Shown: positions 1 through 13,134 of the stretch, piece after piece
Layout of the letters: every line of letters begins with the position of its first letter
Position numbering within the stretch: the stretch's first letter is position 1
Source of the DNA: Strigamia acuminata
Lineage: Eukaryota; Arthropoda; Chilopoda; Geophilomorpha; Linotaeniidae
Assembly: GCA_949358305.1 (NCBI GenBank)
Contig: OX442318.1
Location: forward strand, 12,072,517-12,136,516
Reading direction: 5' to 3'
DNA length: 64,000 bases
Program-made: the position numbers and the translations under genes
Notes under the pieces: generated by a model
The model's input: the letters and a program-made list of their open reading frames with translations, nothing else
What the model was told of the DNA's origin: nothing
The model's database searches: none

Positions 1-3000
1 AAATCTCCCCTTTCGAAAAACAATACCCCATTCACCAAGGGGTGAAATGATGAATTAATTGTGTGCAGACGCGAGTGAAAAGCACTCGCGATTCAATTGG
101 TTGCAAACCCCCACCAGACGCAGCAGCAAAGCCCGCCAAAAGAGAAACAGAGGCGGGCGAGGCGAGGGCGAGTCAAAAGCTAAGCCTTCCTTCCCTTCCT
201 TCCTTCCATTGCCAATTATCGTGCAAACCAATTTGAGTTGTAGCTTGTAAACAAACAATCGAGTTTAGGCCTAAAGGCCACGCTGGAATATCAATTCGGC
301 GTTTCCCCGCGAGAATAATGGCCTTCTCAAGCTGTTGCGAACCACTGCTTTGTTGGAATTTTAAGTCGAGAATTTTCAATAAAACAGCGCAGCAATGCCA
401 GCAATCGCGCTGCTCTCTCTCGAAGCATTTCCAATTCAAACGTCGACTTAAATTTTCTCATCTTTATTTAGCATTTTGCGGCCGCGAGCTTTTAAGTCCG
501 TGTTGAATGACGTGATCGAAACGTTGTGGGCCGAGATTAAATTTATATTGGGTATAATTTGGTGCCAACTCCTATTCATTTGTCTCATTTATCTGTATTT
601 GGGTCAAAGAGGAGAAGCTTATGGTGTTGCAGGTCACTAAGTTAGATTAAACAGAGCGTGAATAAGAGTGCAGGCACGGTGCAGCCGTAAACGTTTTCTC
701 TCGCCCTCTCTCTCTCTCTCGTTCTCTCGATTAAAAATACCCGCTTTTCATTACGCTCTGTGATTTGTGTTGTGTGCAAAAACGAATCCAATGGAACGGA
801 AAGGGCGGACTTGCTCGCTAAACACATTACAAATTAAGTGGTTTCCGTTCGACATTTTTTTTTTTTTTTTTTTTTTTAAGTAATCAAATTGGAATAATCA
901 AGTTTTTGTGTGACTACCCGACATTGTATTGCAGTGAAGCACTGCATGCGTGCTTGTTTGAAGTTTCTGTTTATATGAGCTTTGGTGTTGCAGTGAACAC
1001 ATTCACTTGTCCTTAAATCACTTACAGAAGTGACTTAAAGAAGTCAATTCTCGATTGAACACGCTGAAAACCGAACTGGACTAAAAAGATGGCTTCCGAC
1101 AACATGCGGTAACCAAAATAGCCGGTGTCAAAGATTTCGATTTCACTTAATATTAATCCTCTTATTTGAATTCTTTCAAGATGACCAGGTTTCATAACCC
1201 ACTTAATAACCACTTTAGTTTGTGGATCCTAATTTTGCATTTTTTGATGATGTTTCATGGCCATAAAGTTTATAAATTGACTAAAAAAAAGCACCAAAAT
1301 CATAAATGTATGATTTTTAGAAAAATTAGGCTTTAAAATAATTTTTTTAAATTGATTACTTTATGCTACATTACACAGTCAACATTAAATGAACTTATTT
1401 TTATATACATTCCTTTTTCTTTACTTTCCCCAATTCTTGTTTGGGTCCACATTGCCCCACCATGGGACTGCACTTGTCAACACAAATAATGCCAATTCAG
1501 GCAGAATTATTGATTCAATCTTCCTACACCAATCTTTACTCTCAAAACAAAAAAAATCCACTTAAAAAAAAAAAATATATATATGCCTTAAAATATTTTC
1601 CTACCCTCATGTACCCACACTTTACATAATCCATAAAAATTCATAAAAAAAAAACTACCACACAATATATAAATAAAATAAAAAAACTTTTCTCTTCAAA
1701 CTAAAAATACAAACTAAACTAAAAACCTAAAAAATAAAAATTCAAACTCCACCAAACAATATCAGCTAAACGACCCCCTTCAGACCAGCAACTGTAATGT
1801 GTGATATGGGAATAGCACGTTCAATCTGCATGCTTTCACATTGTGGTCACAGCGTGCTTGAGAGAAGCTAAGATAATCTCTCACTGACACTCGGAATCAG
1901 GCCTCTTCCAATACCCATAAACCATCAGGGATTTTCCACAACAGCACTGAATAAAACACAAAACATAAAAAAAAATAAAATAAAATAAAATAAAAATAAA
2001 CTTTACATAGAAACCACTACAAGCGTCCAAAAAGCGCCTCCTAGTGTTCCTGACCCCAATCATCTGCCCACAAACAATCACCAGCCATAGAGGAGAGAAT
2101 GAATCACGTGTATGACAGAGCTGCCCTCTCATTACACCCTCTTTTGTCCTTGCTTGGTGATCCTTATCAGGATATAAAAAGAGGAGGTGGACCGTATTTT
2201 ATATGTACGCCCAGCGGAAATACATTTGGCTTCTTATCTTTACGACCCCCACTCGATGATAGATTTATATGGGTACATCGAATTCACTCCCTTCTTCCTA
2301 TAACTTATCGCCAACTCTCGTCCAAGTGCAAAACTGAGGCTAATATTTTTCCCTAAGAGCATGTCAACAACAAAACTTACTAAGTGCGCGATTACTGGTC
2401 GGTTGCTGCGCACCTGATTACGGCAAAGTGGACGGTGATTATGTATCACTCGACCAAGACTGCCGGCAGTCGTTTCTGTCTTCGCGAAATGACTCAAATC
2501 AGTTTGCGCCGGCAGCTTACCACTTTTATTTCCTCGCTTTTACCGGAAATGAAACAAACGTTTGCGGCAAACGTTCGTTACACCTAGGACGATTAACTAC
2601 AGGACTTTACATCTGGCATATTTCAATTGTTAAGCCTAGTACTCATAACACCATTCCGTCTTTGGAATAGTAACAAGAATCAAAGTCTTAAGTTTCCTGC
2701 TAAGGGTGGTACTCATAAAAATATTGTTTAGACTCTGAATCACCCTTGCAAGTGGAAACGAATTGTTTCCGGCCCCGATGGTGCACGGAAAAATTTAATT
2801 GTTTCAGACTCTGAATAAATTTTGTTTACCCAGAATTCCCTTGTTTTTCATCTAAAATTTGCAACTGGTCACAGCCGGTTGCAAACAAAGACACCCAACT
2901 ACTACAATTGAACACGTTGTTTGTTGAAGGTTAGTAGAATTATATTTTTGCCTGCATTTCAGACAAAATAAATGCTTTTTTAATTGCAAGAAGACCAAAA

Positions 3001-4697
3001 CTAATTTTAAAATTATTTAAGTCAGAAAAGTCGGACAAAGCTTCATTGCCATTGCCAGCCATTTGCAAAACAAGCAACAATGACTCACACAGTTTAAGAG
3101 TGCGGAAACTTTCTGGTGACAATTTCATGATTGCCACAAATTTGTCAAACTCTGAATAATAAGAGGATAAAATATTCCGCTTGAAATGGTGCTGTTGAAA
3201 AATTAAGTCTGTAAAAATATTTAGGCTCTGAAAGCTTATGAGTACTAAGCTTAAAGCTTGGTACTCTGAAGATCATCTGCTAACAGTAGTGTATGCCCAC
3301 AGACTTTTCTGTGTATAGACTTGACAGAAGAGCCTATCAAAATCATCTGGTAGCAGAACATGTGCTAGTCTGTCACACCAGACTTTCTGTGATACTCACA
3401 GCTCTAAGCAGAAAAGAAATGGTGAATGGGCATGAAAAAGAAACAAGATGGATGCCAATAAAAAATTGTAAGGCTTCTTTTGGAGTTAGGATGAATAGGA
3501 TTGTAGTTTGTTTTTAATTTTAACTTTTATTTATAAACTAATAATATATTTTTATAAATAGAATATACAGTTGTTTGCATTTGTTGGCAGAACTGATTGC
3601 TGCCATATTTGAGACCTGTTAAAAAAAATTACGACCGGTTACAAATTCTCAAGACCGATTGTTACTTTCTGTGCCACAAAAGTTTCTGTGCTTGGAAACG
3701 AAGATCAGCTTTCCGTTGCATCGACATACCGAAAAGTTAATTTTTTATGTCACAGAACATATCCTGCCAGACACATTTTCGTGGACACCATGTTTTAGCA
3801 AATTGGGATGCTGTTGGAATAAACAAAGATAAAAATCATAATATTTTCTTATTCTTGAATATAAAAATTAAAGGAAATCAAAATCAATACAGAAATAAAC
3901 TTTTAGCAGCAAAAATTCATATTTTCATGGTGACACAATTTTGTGGACACCCAAGACACAAACCGCGTAGTGTCCCAACCCAACCAAAGCCCAAATTCAC
4001 GACTTAAAACATTCTTTTGTCTCTTTCTCGTGAAAATTCAGTAGAAAAATGATTACCCTTGACTGCCCACACTGACCATTACTCACAACATTCATTCCAA
4101 CATATTCAAAAGAACTTTCCCCATACATCATCAAACATTATGCAAAGAGAAAGAAATGGAAATTGGAAATGTGACAGACCAAAGCATGCAGGTCTCTTTG
4201 TCATGGGTGCAATGAAGAAAAGGACACTATTTCTTGTTGTTACCTGCTATTCCCAGTTGCTAAGCTTTTAATGATTCTTAGTGGAGGAAGAAAGAGAGGA
4301 CCCACGCCTCCAACTGTCACTGATGAAATGTCGTTGCCCTCCCAACTCTGGTGACAAGCAGTCAATCTTAGTAAGTTTCACCCTAGCAACCATAATCCAC
4401 TGGATATATCAATATTGCAACACTTTTTCTCTTTCTTTTTCCTTTTCTCTTCCTCTTCCTCTTTCAACACTGCCTAGTGCACCATACGCTTGCAACATGT
4501 GTTTGAATCACAAAGACAAACCTTTTTCTTGTTGACATATACAAACAGTGCTGGGATTTAATTGCTATTTTTGATATTGTGTAATGGATTGATTGGTTTA
4601 GTTTGTTGACTTTTGAAATATTTACTCTGCTTGAAAATGATCTGCCGATTGATCCGTCAATTTATTTATTATTTTAATGTTAAAACCCATGAACTAT
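1..4697. other. Noncoding AT-rich DNA with microsatellites
   Basis: I see no supportable gene here. Open frames are under about 90 codons, overlap on both strands and have no domain I recognise. Simple sequence includes a CT run at about 697-729, a run of 23 T at 855-877 and an AAAAT-type run at about 1966-2000. A TATAAAAA string near 2174 lies next to a small GATCCTTATCAGGATA palindrome, but nothing downstream supports a transcript. Confidence 0.6.
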
Positions 4698-4985
4698 ACT
4701 TCGAGTCAAAATTGTCCTTTCTCCCATTGGCCGAGCCATTTTACTGGTGTAGTGATCCAAAAAAAATAGACCCAAACACCAGAATTGTATTACAATGTAC
4801 AGACATTGTAATCGATTACCTATTGTTAGGAAATAGTTTGCTCTCCTGACAAAGCAACCAATAAACAGAACAAACATGAGTTTTACATTTATATGTGCAT
4901 AAAACTTTATTTTATAAATGGAAAAAACATTTTATAACAAAAAACAATCAAAATTATATCAATTTAAATGGTCATAATAATCTCA
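4698..4985 (+). mobile_element. Truncated copy of the 27.4-kb foldback element
   Basis: This block matches 27385-27675 in the same orientation for about 290 bp. Shared landmarks are CATTGGCCGAGCC, GGTGTAGTGATCC, the inverted repeat ATTACAATGT-acag-ACATTGTAAT, AAAGCAACCAATAAACAGAACAA (interrupted by no gap) and the AT-rich tail. The right inverted repeat of the other copy is absent, so this copy looks 3'-truncated. No protein is encoded, so it would be a non-autonomous DNA transposon fragment. Boundaries are approximate. Confidence 0.6.
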
Positions 4986-6105
4986 ATGTATTACGGTCCG
5001 ACAAAGCCGGCTGCAAGTTTTGCGAGGCCTCGAAAAAAACTCATTAGTGAGACCCCAAAATATTTGCAAAAAAAGAATCTTTATCAAAAAAATCATATAA
5101 TTGTATTAACCATAATTTACAAACCTTAAACACATTATCTACTAAACCAGTCCACGAACCACAGTTTGCAAAGTGCATTTTTCCCAAAAACCCAAAATTA
5201 ATTATCCCCCCGTTGATAAACCAAAAAAGCAAAGCAAAGCCTCATTGAATAGTTTTCCGCGCGCCAACAATTTCATCCATGCACGTATTACCTCCATCTT
5301 TTAAGTGATTTACCGACACAATTTTCCTCACCGACTTGTGCAATCACACAGATGGGCACAAGGCGCCTTAGTAATGTGTCAATAAAATCCTATTTGCAGA
5401 AACAGCAAAAGATGGCACGAGGGGTGGGGTGGGGGTGGGGGTGGGACGGGGAGAACACAAGACACTCGTGCCCCTCCACTGCACGCTAGAGCTATTTGCA
5501 GGAATTTTCGTCTCCACGCCAGCTTTTCCTGCCATATGCTTACATATGGAAGCAAGCAAGACAAAGTCAAAATCCATTTAAGTGCTTTTACTAGACTCAA
5601 GCTGACCTACACATCCGGTCGATTCAGATAGACAGGTTTAAGCAGACGCAAACAGATCTGGCGTGAGCGCGCTACAAATGCAGTGACGAGTCTGACGACT
5701 GACGAGACAGACGACCTCGAGTGTCATTTGCAAAACTGTAATTTGATGCTTCAATTACTCTGCAATCAATCGATCGGACGAGTCGGAATGGAAACAACAA
5801 GTTCTGTTCGGTTCGGTTCGGGCCATCCGTCTTCGTCAGTGTTGATCCTTTAATTCTGATATGATAATTAATTCCCTCTTGCTGCTTGTTGTGTCTCACA
5901 TCTGTGATTTGAGTTAAATCGTGTTGTGGATTTTTTAGGGGAATTGTAAATAGAAAGATTTTGGAGGAAATATTGCGAGAATTTGTTTGAAAGTTGTGCA
6001 AAATCCATAAGTGCTCGTGTTGTGGATTTTTCATGGGAATTGTAAATAGAGAGATTTTGAGGATATACTGTTTGAATTTGTTCAAAGGTTGTACAAAAGC
6101 CGAAC
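4986..6105. other. Noncoding stretch with a G-rich tract
   Basis: No gene is visible. The notable content is a G-run cluster at 5421-5451 (listed separately). The right part, 5930-6080, has two similar copies of a segment containing GTGTTGTGGATTTTT and GGGAATTGTAAATAGA. This looks like an older tandem duplication leading into the minisatellite that follows. Confidence 0.5.
5421..5451 (+). other. Potential G-quadruplex
   Basis: The + strand reads six G-runs of 3-5 bases separated by one T (the last by AC): GGGG-T-GGGG-T-GGGGG-T-GGGGG-T-GGG-AC-GGGG. Four or more runs of at least three G with 1-nt loops is the classic strong G4 pattern. No adjacent gene gives it an obvious role. Confidence 0.7.
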
Positions 6106-6680
6106 TAATCCAAGAAATCCATTACAAATCCAAGAAATCCATTACAAATCCAAGAAATCCATTACAAATCCAAGAAATCCATTATAAATCCAAGAAATCC
6201 ATTATAAATCCAAAAAATCCATTATAAATCCAAAAAATCCATTATAAATCCAACAAATCCATTACAGATCCAAGAAATCTATTATAAATCCAAGAAATCC
6301 ATTATAAATCCAAGAAAGCCATTATAAATCCAAAAAAGCCATTATAAATCCAAGAAATCCATTATAAATCCAAGAAATCCATTATACGTTCAATAAATTC
6401 ATTATAAATTCAATAAATCCATTATAAATCCAACAAATCCATTACGATTCCATACAAATCCAAACAAATCCATTATTATTCCATACAAATCCCAACAAAT
6501 CCATTATGATGCCATACAAATCCCAACAAATCCATTATGATTCCATACAAATCCCAACAAATCCATTATGATTCCATACAAATCCCAACAAATCCATTCA
6601 AATCCAGAAGAAAATAACTAAAACTCCATTTCAAATCCAGAAGAAAATAACTAAAATTCCATTTCAAATCCACCGAAAAT
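6106..6680. repeat. Composite minisatellite (20-, 31- and 33-bp units)
   Basis: About 17 copies of a 20-bp unit (consensus AAATCCAAGAAATCCATTAT) run from 6106 to about 6445. About five copies of a 31-bp unit containing CCATACAAATCCCAACAAAT follow to about 6597. Then come just over two copies of a 33-bp unit containing CAAATCCAGAAGAAAATAAC. All three share the AAATCC core, so the longer units probably grew from the shorter one. Short open frames across it are a by-product. Confidence 0.9.
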
Positions 6681-9600
6681 CCAAACATAAATCCAAAAAT
6701 AACACTATTCGTACAACTCACCAGATTCCGCACAATTTTAATTTACCGTACATGCTATTATTGCACATTACGCACTTTAATTGAGTGATTTAAATCATTT
6801 TCAAACCTTGCAATCAGTGAACGAAGAATTCAACGTAATTGACCAACACCCCACTAGACCTTTCTTCCTAGAACGGTTCTGAAAAGGATATGGCTCACGC
6901 AGGATCTTCAGACAGTGCAATTAACAGTGTCACACCAGCAACGCTACACGATACCGACTTTACGATACCGAAATTAATTAATTTCCAAAAATTAAAATAA
7001 AAATAAAAACTTATCGAGTCCCTACACAAGATAAAAATATCAAGACAAAGTTGATTTATTTCAAATGGGTGCCTCGGCTTGCGTTTGTTCTTCTTTAACC
7101 AATCCAAAAGCTCAAGATATTTCTTTCCCCTCTCAATTGTTTACCCAAACCCCAACAAGCGTTCCTCGCAGAGCCGCAGATCGCCACGACACATCGCGTA
7201 TCATTTAAATCCATTTCAGCATCATTCCTTAAGGAACGGAGCAAATGTGTTGCACAATATGACAATTGGCTAAAAGGGTTGAAAGTGTGCAATTTGAGTG
7301 GCAAATCTTTGGTGCCCTTGCACAAACCGATCGACTCAATGGTGTGGAAATGACAGCCATACCTAATTGACAGGTTGATGGCGCCGAGTATCTCTCTCTC
7401 TTCTCCCCGCCAAGATAAAACCATAAGCACATCTGCTACTCTTGTACAGCAGACCATCCTTTAGATTACCATCGACCACACTCTCAGTCAGAATATTGCA
7501 CCCCTCCTCGATTCCGCACTATCACTTCTTGACTCAGCACTCTTCAAGCCCGCGTTACAAAGTGGTTTGCAACTCCAATGTTTTTCTAACTATTTCTTTA
7601 AGTGAGGCTCTCTTGGACGTGAACAACTTTCCACACACCATTGTGCGTGTGCAGCTCTGGACTCTCTCTCTCTCTCTTGCACACACAAAAAACTTAATGC
7701 CGTATAAAATTTCTCGGCTTTTCCTATGTCTTCGACGCCATTAGTTTTAGTGACTCGATAAAATCTTTTAACTTAAAACAAACAATTGTTTGCGTCCTTC
7801 GCAAGACATGTTTACTCGTTTAAGAAGAAGGAGCAAAAAACCCTTTAACACCCACCCATAGGCTGTGAAATTATATTGCAATGTAAGGTGCGGCACAAAA
7901 AATTAGGAACACGTGAAATTTGTTTGTTTTAAAATGATCTCGTCAGTTTATGGTTTTCTAACCTATTCCAATCGTTTTTTCACATCAAAATAAGCAAGAA
8001 ACCTTCTTTTTTAACATGGAAACTTTTAATTTTCTCTCGTAATCAACTAAAATGAAAAAATACCTAGGTTCAAAAAATTATGAACAGTTGGTTAACATGT
8101 TAACAATGATTTATGACAATGTAGGCAATGATTTAGTACCATTTAATACCAAATAAAGTTACCCTGCTTTAGAATAACTATGTACACCCTGTTTGAAATG
8201 GAATTAATTAGTGATTTCTCCGTTGAATCACAGACCCAACCGGCGTTAGGTGTTTTAATTACAAAATTTTCCTCGCGTATTATTGACAAAACAACATAAA
8301 AAAAATTCAAATTCAATCAAATTCAAACATTTATTACAGCAATTGTTTTTTTATTTTATTTAGAAATTCAGTTTCTACCTCAGGTTGGCTTCTCTGCAGC
8401 AATTGTGACACACTTTGGCATCCAAGCACTTTAGTTAGATTAAGTTTAGGAACGGTTGGCTAGTAAAATTTTAATCGCTTCGACCGGTTGTATTATTTGA
8501 TTAACCGGCGCTCAATGACACCGACCTACACCTGAAACGAGTGTCGTTACATCTAAAACACAAATCGAATCGCGTTTCAGTTTTCCCGGCTATGGGTTGA
8601 TGAAACGACCATGGGGATGGAAGTAAGCGAAGTCACTTGTGTTCCATGCTCCCAACACTCGTATTGATTTAACTTCTCATAGAAATATCTGACAACAGCT
8701 GTGGTAAATTATCTTGAACTAATGTTAAAAACAGAAAAAATTTACATCTAAGACTATTTCTGTCCCAGTTAAATCTCAGATTAAATCTCAGATAAAAGAA
8801 CATATCGGATTCCGACTGCGAAACCAAAAAAAACTCTTTGTCCACTCCACCCACAGCCGTCCAAAGACATTTCAGCATCCTGAGCTACAAATATCAGGCG
8901 TCCCTTGTCATAATTAAAAAAAATTATTCTTATTCAACGCAATGCACAACCTACATACGTTAACGTTAGAACCGAAAGTCACGTGACTCGTTCTGGGTCG
9001 GATGATATTACAGAACAACTCTCCCTGGTGGTGAAGACCCTCAGACGGGATTTTCAATACATAGGAGTCAGGTGACACAAAATAACAACATGATCACTAT
9101 GTTAATCTATCCTAGGCAAGCTTAGCGGTGTGGATTCTTCGTCAATTTTTCTTTAAATTATAAAGCTGGAAAATTATGTTTAAAATAAAATTACAAATTT
9201 AAATCAAATGAATCACATCTTATCTGACTAGTCACCCTTGATCTTTGTCCTCTACCTCCAATTCAATGACTATGGATGAAGTAGAGAGAACAGTGGATGG
9301 AAAAAGGGTGTGTTAGGATCTAAGGGAACAAAGTAAAAGTGAAAAAAAAATAAAGAAGGGGGATTATAAAAACAATCACAAAATCTCAGTCACATGAGGG
9401 AAGGGGAAAGTGGGTGGAACATCATCATGAAAGACAATCGTGACCCCTTCACTAAGGAAGTGGTGCATCTTAAGCAAGAAGAATGTCAAGATGGAGTCTC
9501 CAGCGAGACTAGGAATGGGCGGAATTGTGAGAATATCGCTTTTCTAGTTATTGCATCCTCCCTCCGTTGGGAGAAGTGAGTGAAGAGAAGGGTAAAAAGT

Positions 9601-10149
9601 GCAGTGAATCAAAAAAAAGGGGAGCGAAAAAAACAAACTTTTTTCCGGTATTTCTCGTTGAGTGGATGAAAAGAATGCAATGAATAATGTAAGTGAATAG
9701 TTTATTTTCTTTCATTTTTATTTTTAACTTTGATATTTTATAGCAAATCATTTTTTTTTCACTTGGTCACAAACCTGTTAAAGCTGAAAAAAAAAATTGC
9801 TGCCTTCAATCTGTTTTCACCGTTTTTTTGTGTTTACAATTTAATTTTTTTAATTTTCTTTTTTACTAAAATTAACTAAATCACAAACTATTCGAAGAGT
9901 GTTCTACCAAAAAAAATCGTGTTTTACAGAAGGCCGAATTAAACCCAGTGGAGGTCTCTGGGCAGTCGGAATCTCGAGGCTCCGCTCGCAAAGTAAAGTT
10001 TTCTTATCTTTGTGTTGATTCATTTTCTATTTTCTGGAAAGAATTTAAGAAAGCTTGATTGTAATTTTCCTTCAATATCAAATCCGTTGTCGCGGAGCCT
10101 ATTGAGTAATCCGACACTGTTTTTACATGTTTTAGATATTCTGTTTTGG
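6681..10149. other. Noncoding AT-rich DNA
   Basis: No gene can be supported. Near 7888 the string GGTGCGGCACAAAAAATTAG resembles the ends of Tc1/mariner-type elements, but I found no matching partner end. CT- and CA-rich runs lie at about 7660-7690. A-rich and T-rich runs are common from 9340 to 9900. Confidence 0.55.
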
Positions 10150-10772
10150 ATTTGTGATGTCTGATGTCACTTCCTCCAGTGATGAGGTTTTGTGATGTCT
10201 GATGTCACTTCCTCCAGTGATGAGGTTTTGTGATGTCACATCCTGTAGTGATTGGATTTTATGATGTCACTTCCTCCAGTGATGAGGTTTTGTGATGTCA
10301 CATCCTGTAGTGATTGGATTTTATGATGTCACTTCCTGCAGTAATTGGATTTTATGATGTCACTTCCTGTAGTAATTGGATTTTATGATGTCACTTCCTG
10401 TAGTAATTGGATTTTATGATGTCACTTCCTCCAGGATTGGATTTTGCAATGTCACTTCCTTAGGTGTTTTAATTTTGTGATGTCACTTCCTTACGTGTTT
10501 TGATTTTGTGATGTCACTTCCTTACGTGTTTTGATTTTGTGATGTCACTTCCTTACGTGTTTTGATTTTGTGATGTCACTTCCTTACGTGTTTTGATTTT
10601 GTGATGTCACTTCCTTACGTGTTTTGATTTTGTGATGTCACTTCCTCCAATTAAGAGGTTTTGCGACGTCACTTCCTCCAGTGATAAGATTTAGTGACTT
10701 CACTTCCTCCAGTGATTAGGTTTCGTGATGTCACTTCCGTACGTGTTTTGATTTTGTGATGTCACTTCCTAC
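10150..10772. repeat. 31-bp minisatellite carrying TGATGTCAC
   Basis: About 20 imperfect copies of a roughly 31-bp unit, core TTTTGTGATGTCACTTCCT, followed by variable tails (CCAGTGATGAGG, GTAGTAATTGGA or TACGTGTTTTGA). Most units carry TGATGTCA, one base from the palindromic CRE TGACGTCA. The tail variants occur in blocks, as expected from repeated local duplication. The array runs directly into the 30-bp array at 10773. Confidence 0.9.
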
Positions 10773-10948
10773 ATGTTTTGATTCTATTACGTCACTTCCT
10801 ACATGTTTTGATTCTATTACGTCACTTCCTACATGTTTTGATTCTATTACGTCACTTCCTACATGTTTTGATTCTATTACGTCACTTCCTACATGTTTTG
10901 ATTCTATTACGTCACTTCCTACATGTTTTGATTCTATTACGTCACTTC
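10773..10948. repeat. 30-bp minisatellite with six TTACGTCA motifs
   Basis: Six near-perfect copies of a 30-bp unit containing TACATGTTTTGATTCTATTA followed by CGTCACTTCC. Each has one TTACGTCA, a known bZIP (CREB/ATF type) recognition sequence. The 30-bp period keeps frames open, which explains the repetitive peptides translated across it. Confidence 0.9.
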
Positions 10949-10972
10949 CTCCAATGGTTGTTGACCATTTTG

Positions 10973-12026
10973 TTCCACTAGGTCAGAATTTTTATTACGA
11001 AAATTACACTTCGGCAGCCATTTTGAAGTCAAATTCTAAAAACCACCATTTTATTTATCTTAAAACTAAAACAATACTGTCAAAAAAGATATATTATACA
11101 AATTAGTGTATACTTGAATGTTTGAAGGAAAGACACAATTTTTTCCCTCATTTTCCTCTACACATAACTCACCACGACTCACTGTCTTGCAAGACTGATG
11201 GAAAATTGATCGAATCGGTTTTCAGGGAGACCGAGAGAGCAATGGCACACACGATTGATCTGCGCACGTGTGCAACCCACAGAAAATTCAAAGAAGGGCA
11301 CGAGAAAAAAAAAAAAAGAAAAAAATCCAATAAAAAAAAGAGTGCAAAACTCGTCTTCTCATGAATTGACCTAAGCAACAATCGGTAAAAATGAATTGGA
11401 CATTCAATATGTGCACGATTTTATCCGTTTATCTTTATTTTATTTCTTCTATTTTTTATTTATAATATATAGATATATTTCTTTTCCCTTTCCATAATTG
11501 ATTATTTCGAAATTACGACTTCCTTGTTAATTATGAATTTCGTATCATCATAATGCGACGCCTAAATTCTGGCTTTGGTGCTAGCAATTTTCCATTCAGT
11601 TCATTACTGTTTTATAAAGTAGCTGTCAATAATAATTGCGCTTTAATTAATGCAAAAAATTAATAAATTAATAAATTTGATAAATTCTAAATGTCAAAAA
11701 AACTTTAAAAAATAAAAAAAGTGATGAAAGCCATTTTGAGATGACTTATATGATATTTGAACACAACTAAACAAACAACCGGAAGATATTAAAAAAGATC
11801 TAGAAATGCAATAAACTTAAATGTTGACCAACAAACAAACAAAAAATATTGCAATAAATATACAAAATCATTGCAAAACATCCTTCAAAATCACTACAAA
11901 CAATGATCTTCAATTCCTCCGAGAAATCACCAGATTACGGCTTTAGTCGCCGCTTCCACCGACAAACCCCGTTCTCTTTTTACCTGTACAAACAAGTAAA
12001 AATGTTTCCCATTAAATGACTTCATT
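10973..12026. other. Noncoding AT-rich DNA
   Basis: No gene is supported. The stretch holds A-rich simple sequence near 11308-11340 and AT-rich DNA through 11640-11900. Nothing repeated or structured stands out. Confidence 0.5.
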
Positions 12027-12028
12027 TA

Positions 12029-12534
12029 CCATGTTTACATGTACTCAGTTTTCCAGAAAAGTTAAAATCCGGATTTTATTTATCCGGATAACCGTCTGCG
12101 TTTACATGTTCCATTTTTCTGGTAAGCATGACGCCACATCTAAATTACCCATAATGCATTTTGATTATCTAGAACAACAAAATGGTTGTCGATGTATTTC
12201 AGCCTGTACGCAAATCAACTTCTGACCCCGGAAATAGTGTTTTTAGCTCATTTCACAACGTTTTCAGTACTAAGTGTCATTGGTACATCAGTCTAATGTG
12301 TCATTACTACGACGATTTGACGATTTTCCGATCGAAGATTTTAATTTTCGCACGGATGTTTACATGCAGTTTTCAATGCGCAAAACGCCTAAAATCTACC
12401 TCGTACAACTGGAATTTAGTTTTCCGAATAAGACTGTCTTTTCTAGAAAACTGTTTCGTTTAAATGATCAGTTTTCCCGAAAAGTAAAATTCGCATTTTC
12501 ACTTATCCAGATAACTGGGTACATGTAAACATGG
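12029..12534. mobile_element. Non-autonomous TIR DNA element, TA target duplication
   Basis: The left end CCATGTTTACATGTACTCAG and the reverse complement of the right end CCATGTTTACATGTACCCAG match at 19 of 20 bases. A TA dinucleotide flanks each side (12027-12028 and 12535-12536). Weaker inverted similarity continues inward for about 60 bp. At 506 bp with no transposase frame it is best called a MITE-like element. TA duplication fits Tc1/mariner or another TA-targeting family; I cannot choose between them. Confidence 0.8.
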
Positions 12535-12536
12535 TA

Positions 12537-12982
12537 ACTGACATAATTGGGGTCCAATTATGCATAGGAAATGTTTGCTCTTTTGAAATTCCATCCCAAC
12601 TATAAATTCTGAGCATCTTGCTTCAAACGAAGAAAGGTAGGCTTCACTGTGGTGCTTGCTCACATATGAGTGATTCAACTAGATGTTCCCAATCTGATTA
12701 TTCTGGGTCAAATTGTAATGTTTCTAATAAGATTGATGCCAGCTGAATTATTTCGCTCCGCCCTCATTAGCTCGTGTCTTGTAGCTTGCCGACAAAAGGT
12801 TGGAATAATCGCTTGCCCCTTTGGTCTCACACCGTCCATCTTACTCCGTCAGACCATTTTTCCAAAAAATAAAAAAAATTAAATAAAAAATAAGGGTTCC
12901 ATTTATCAACACGCCATTTTAACTGAAATGTACACCCAAAAAACACTAAACCACACATTATTTTTTCAAACACTATTTTTTA
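12537..12982. other. Noncoding stretch
   Basis: Nothing supportable. One 70-codon open frame (12670-12882) overlaps it, but it has no recognisable domain and no gene context. Confidence 0.45.
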
Positions 12983-13134
12983 ACAATAATTCTTAGACTA
13001 CTTTTGACAATAATTCTTAGACTACTTTTGACAATAATTCTTAGACTACTTTTGACAATAATTCTTAGACTACTTTTGACAATAATTCTTAGACTACTTT
13101 TGACAATAAATCTTAGACTACTTTTGACAATAAT
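12983..13134. repeat. 24-bp minisatellite, about six copies
   Basis: Tandem copies of a 24-bp unit, ACAATAATTCTTAGACTACT followed by TTTG, with a single-base variant in a late copy. The 24-bp period gives an open frame of repeated isoleucine/leucine-rich peptide that should not be read as a gene. Confidence 0.9.

Noticed and set aside
6106-6680. CRISPR-like array
   Set aside because: Units are contiguous tandem repeats with no unique spacers, in a eukaryotic genome.
10756-11106. 116-codon ORF and overlapping frames in the 30-bp array
   Set aside because: The peptide is one 10-residue unit repeated because the DNA period is a multiple of three. The same applies to 13004-13201 and 21887-22291.
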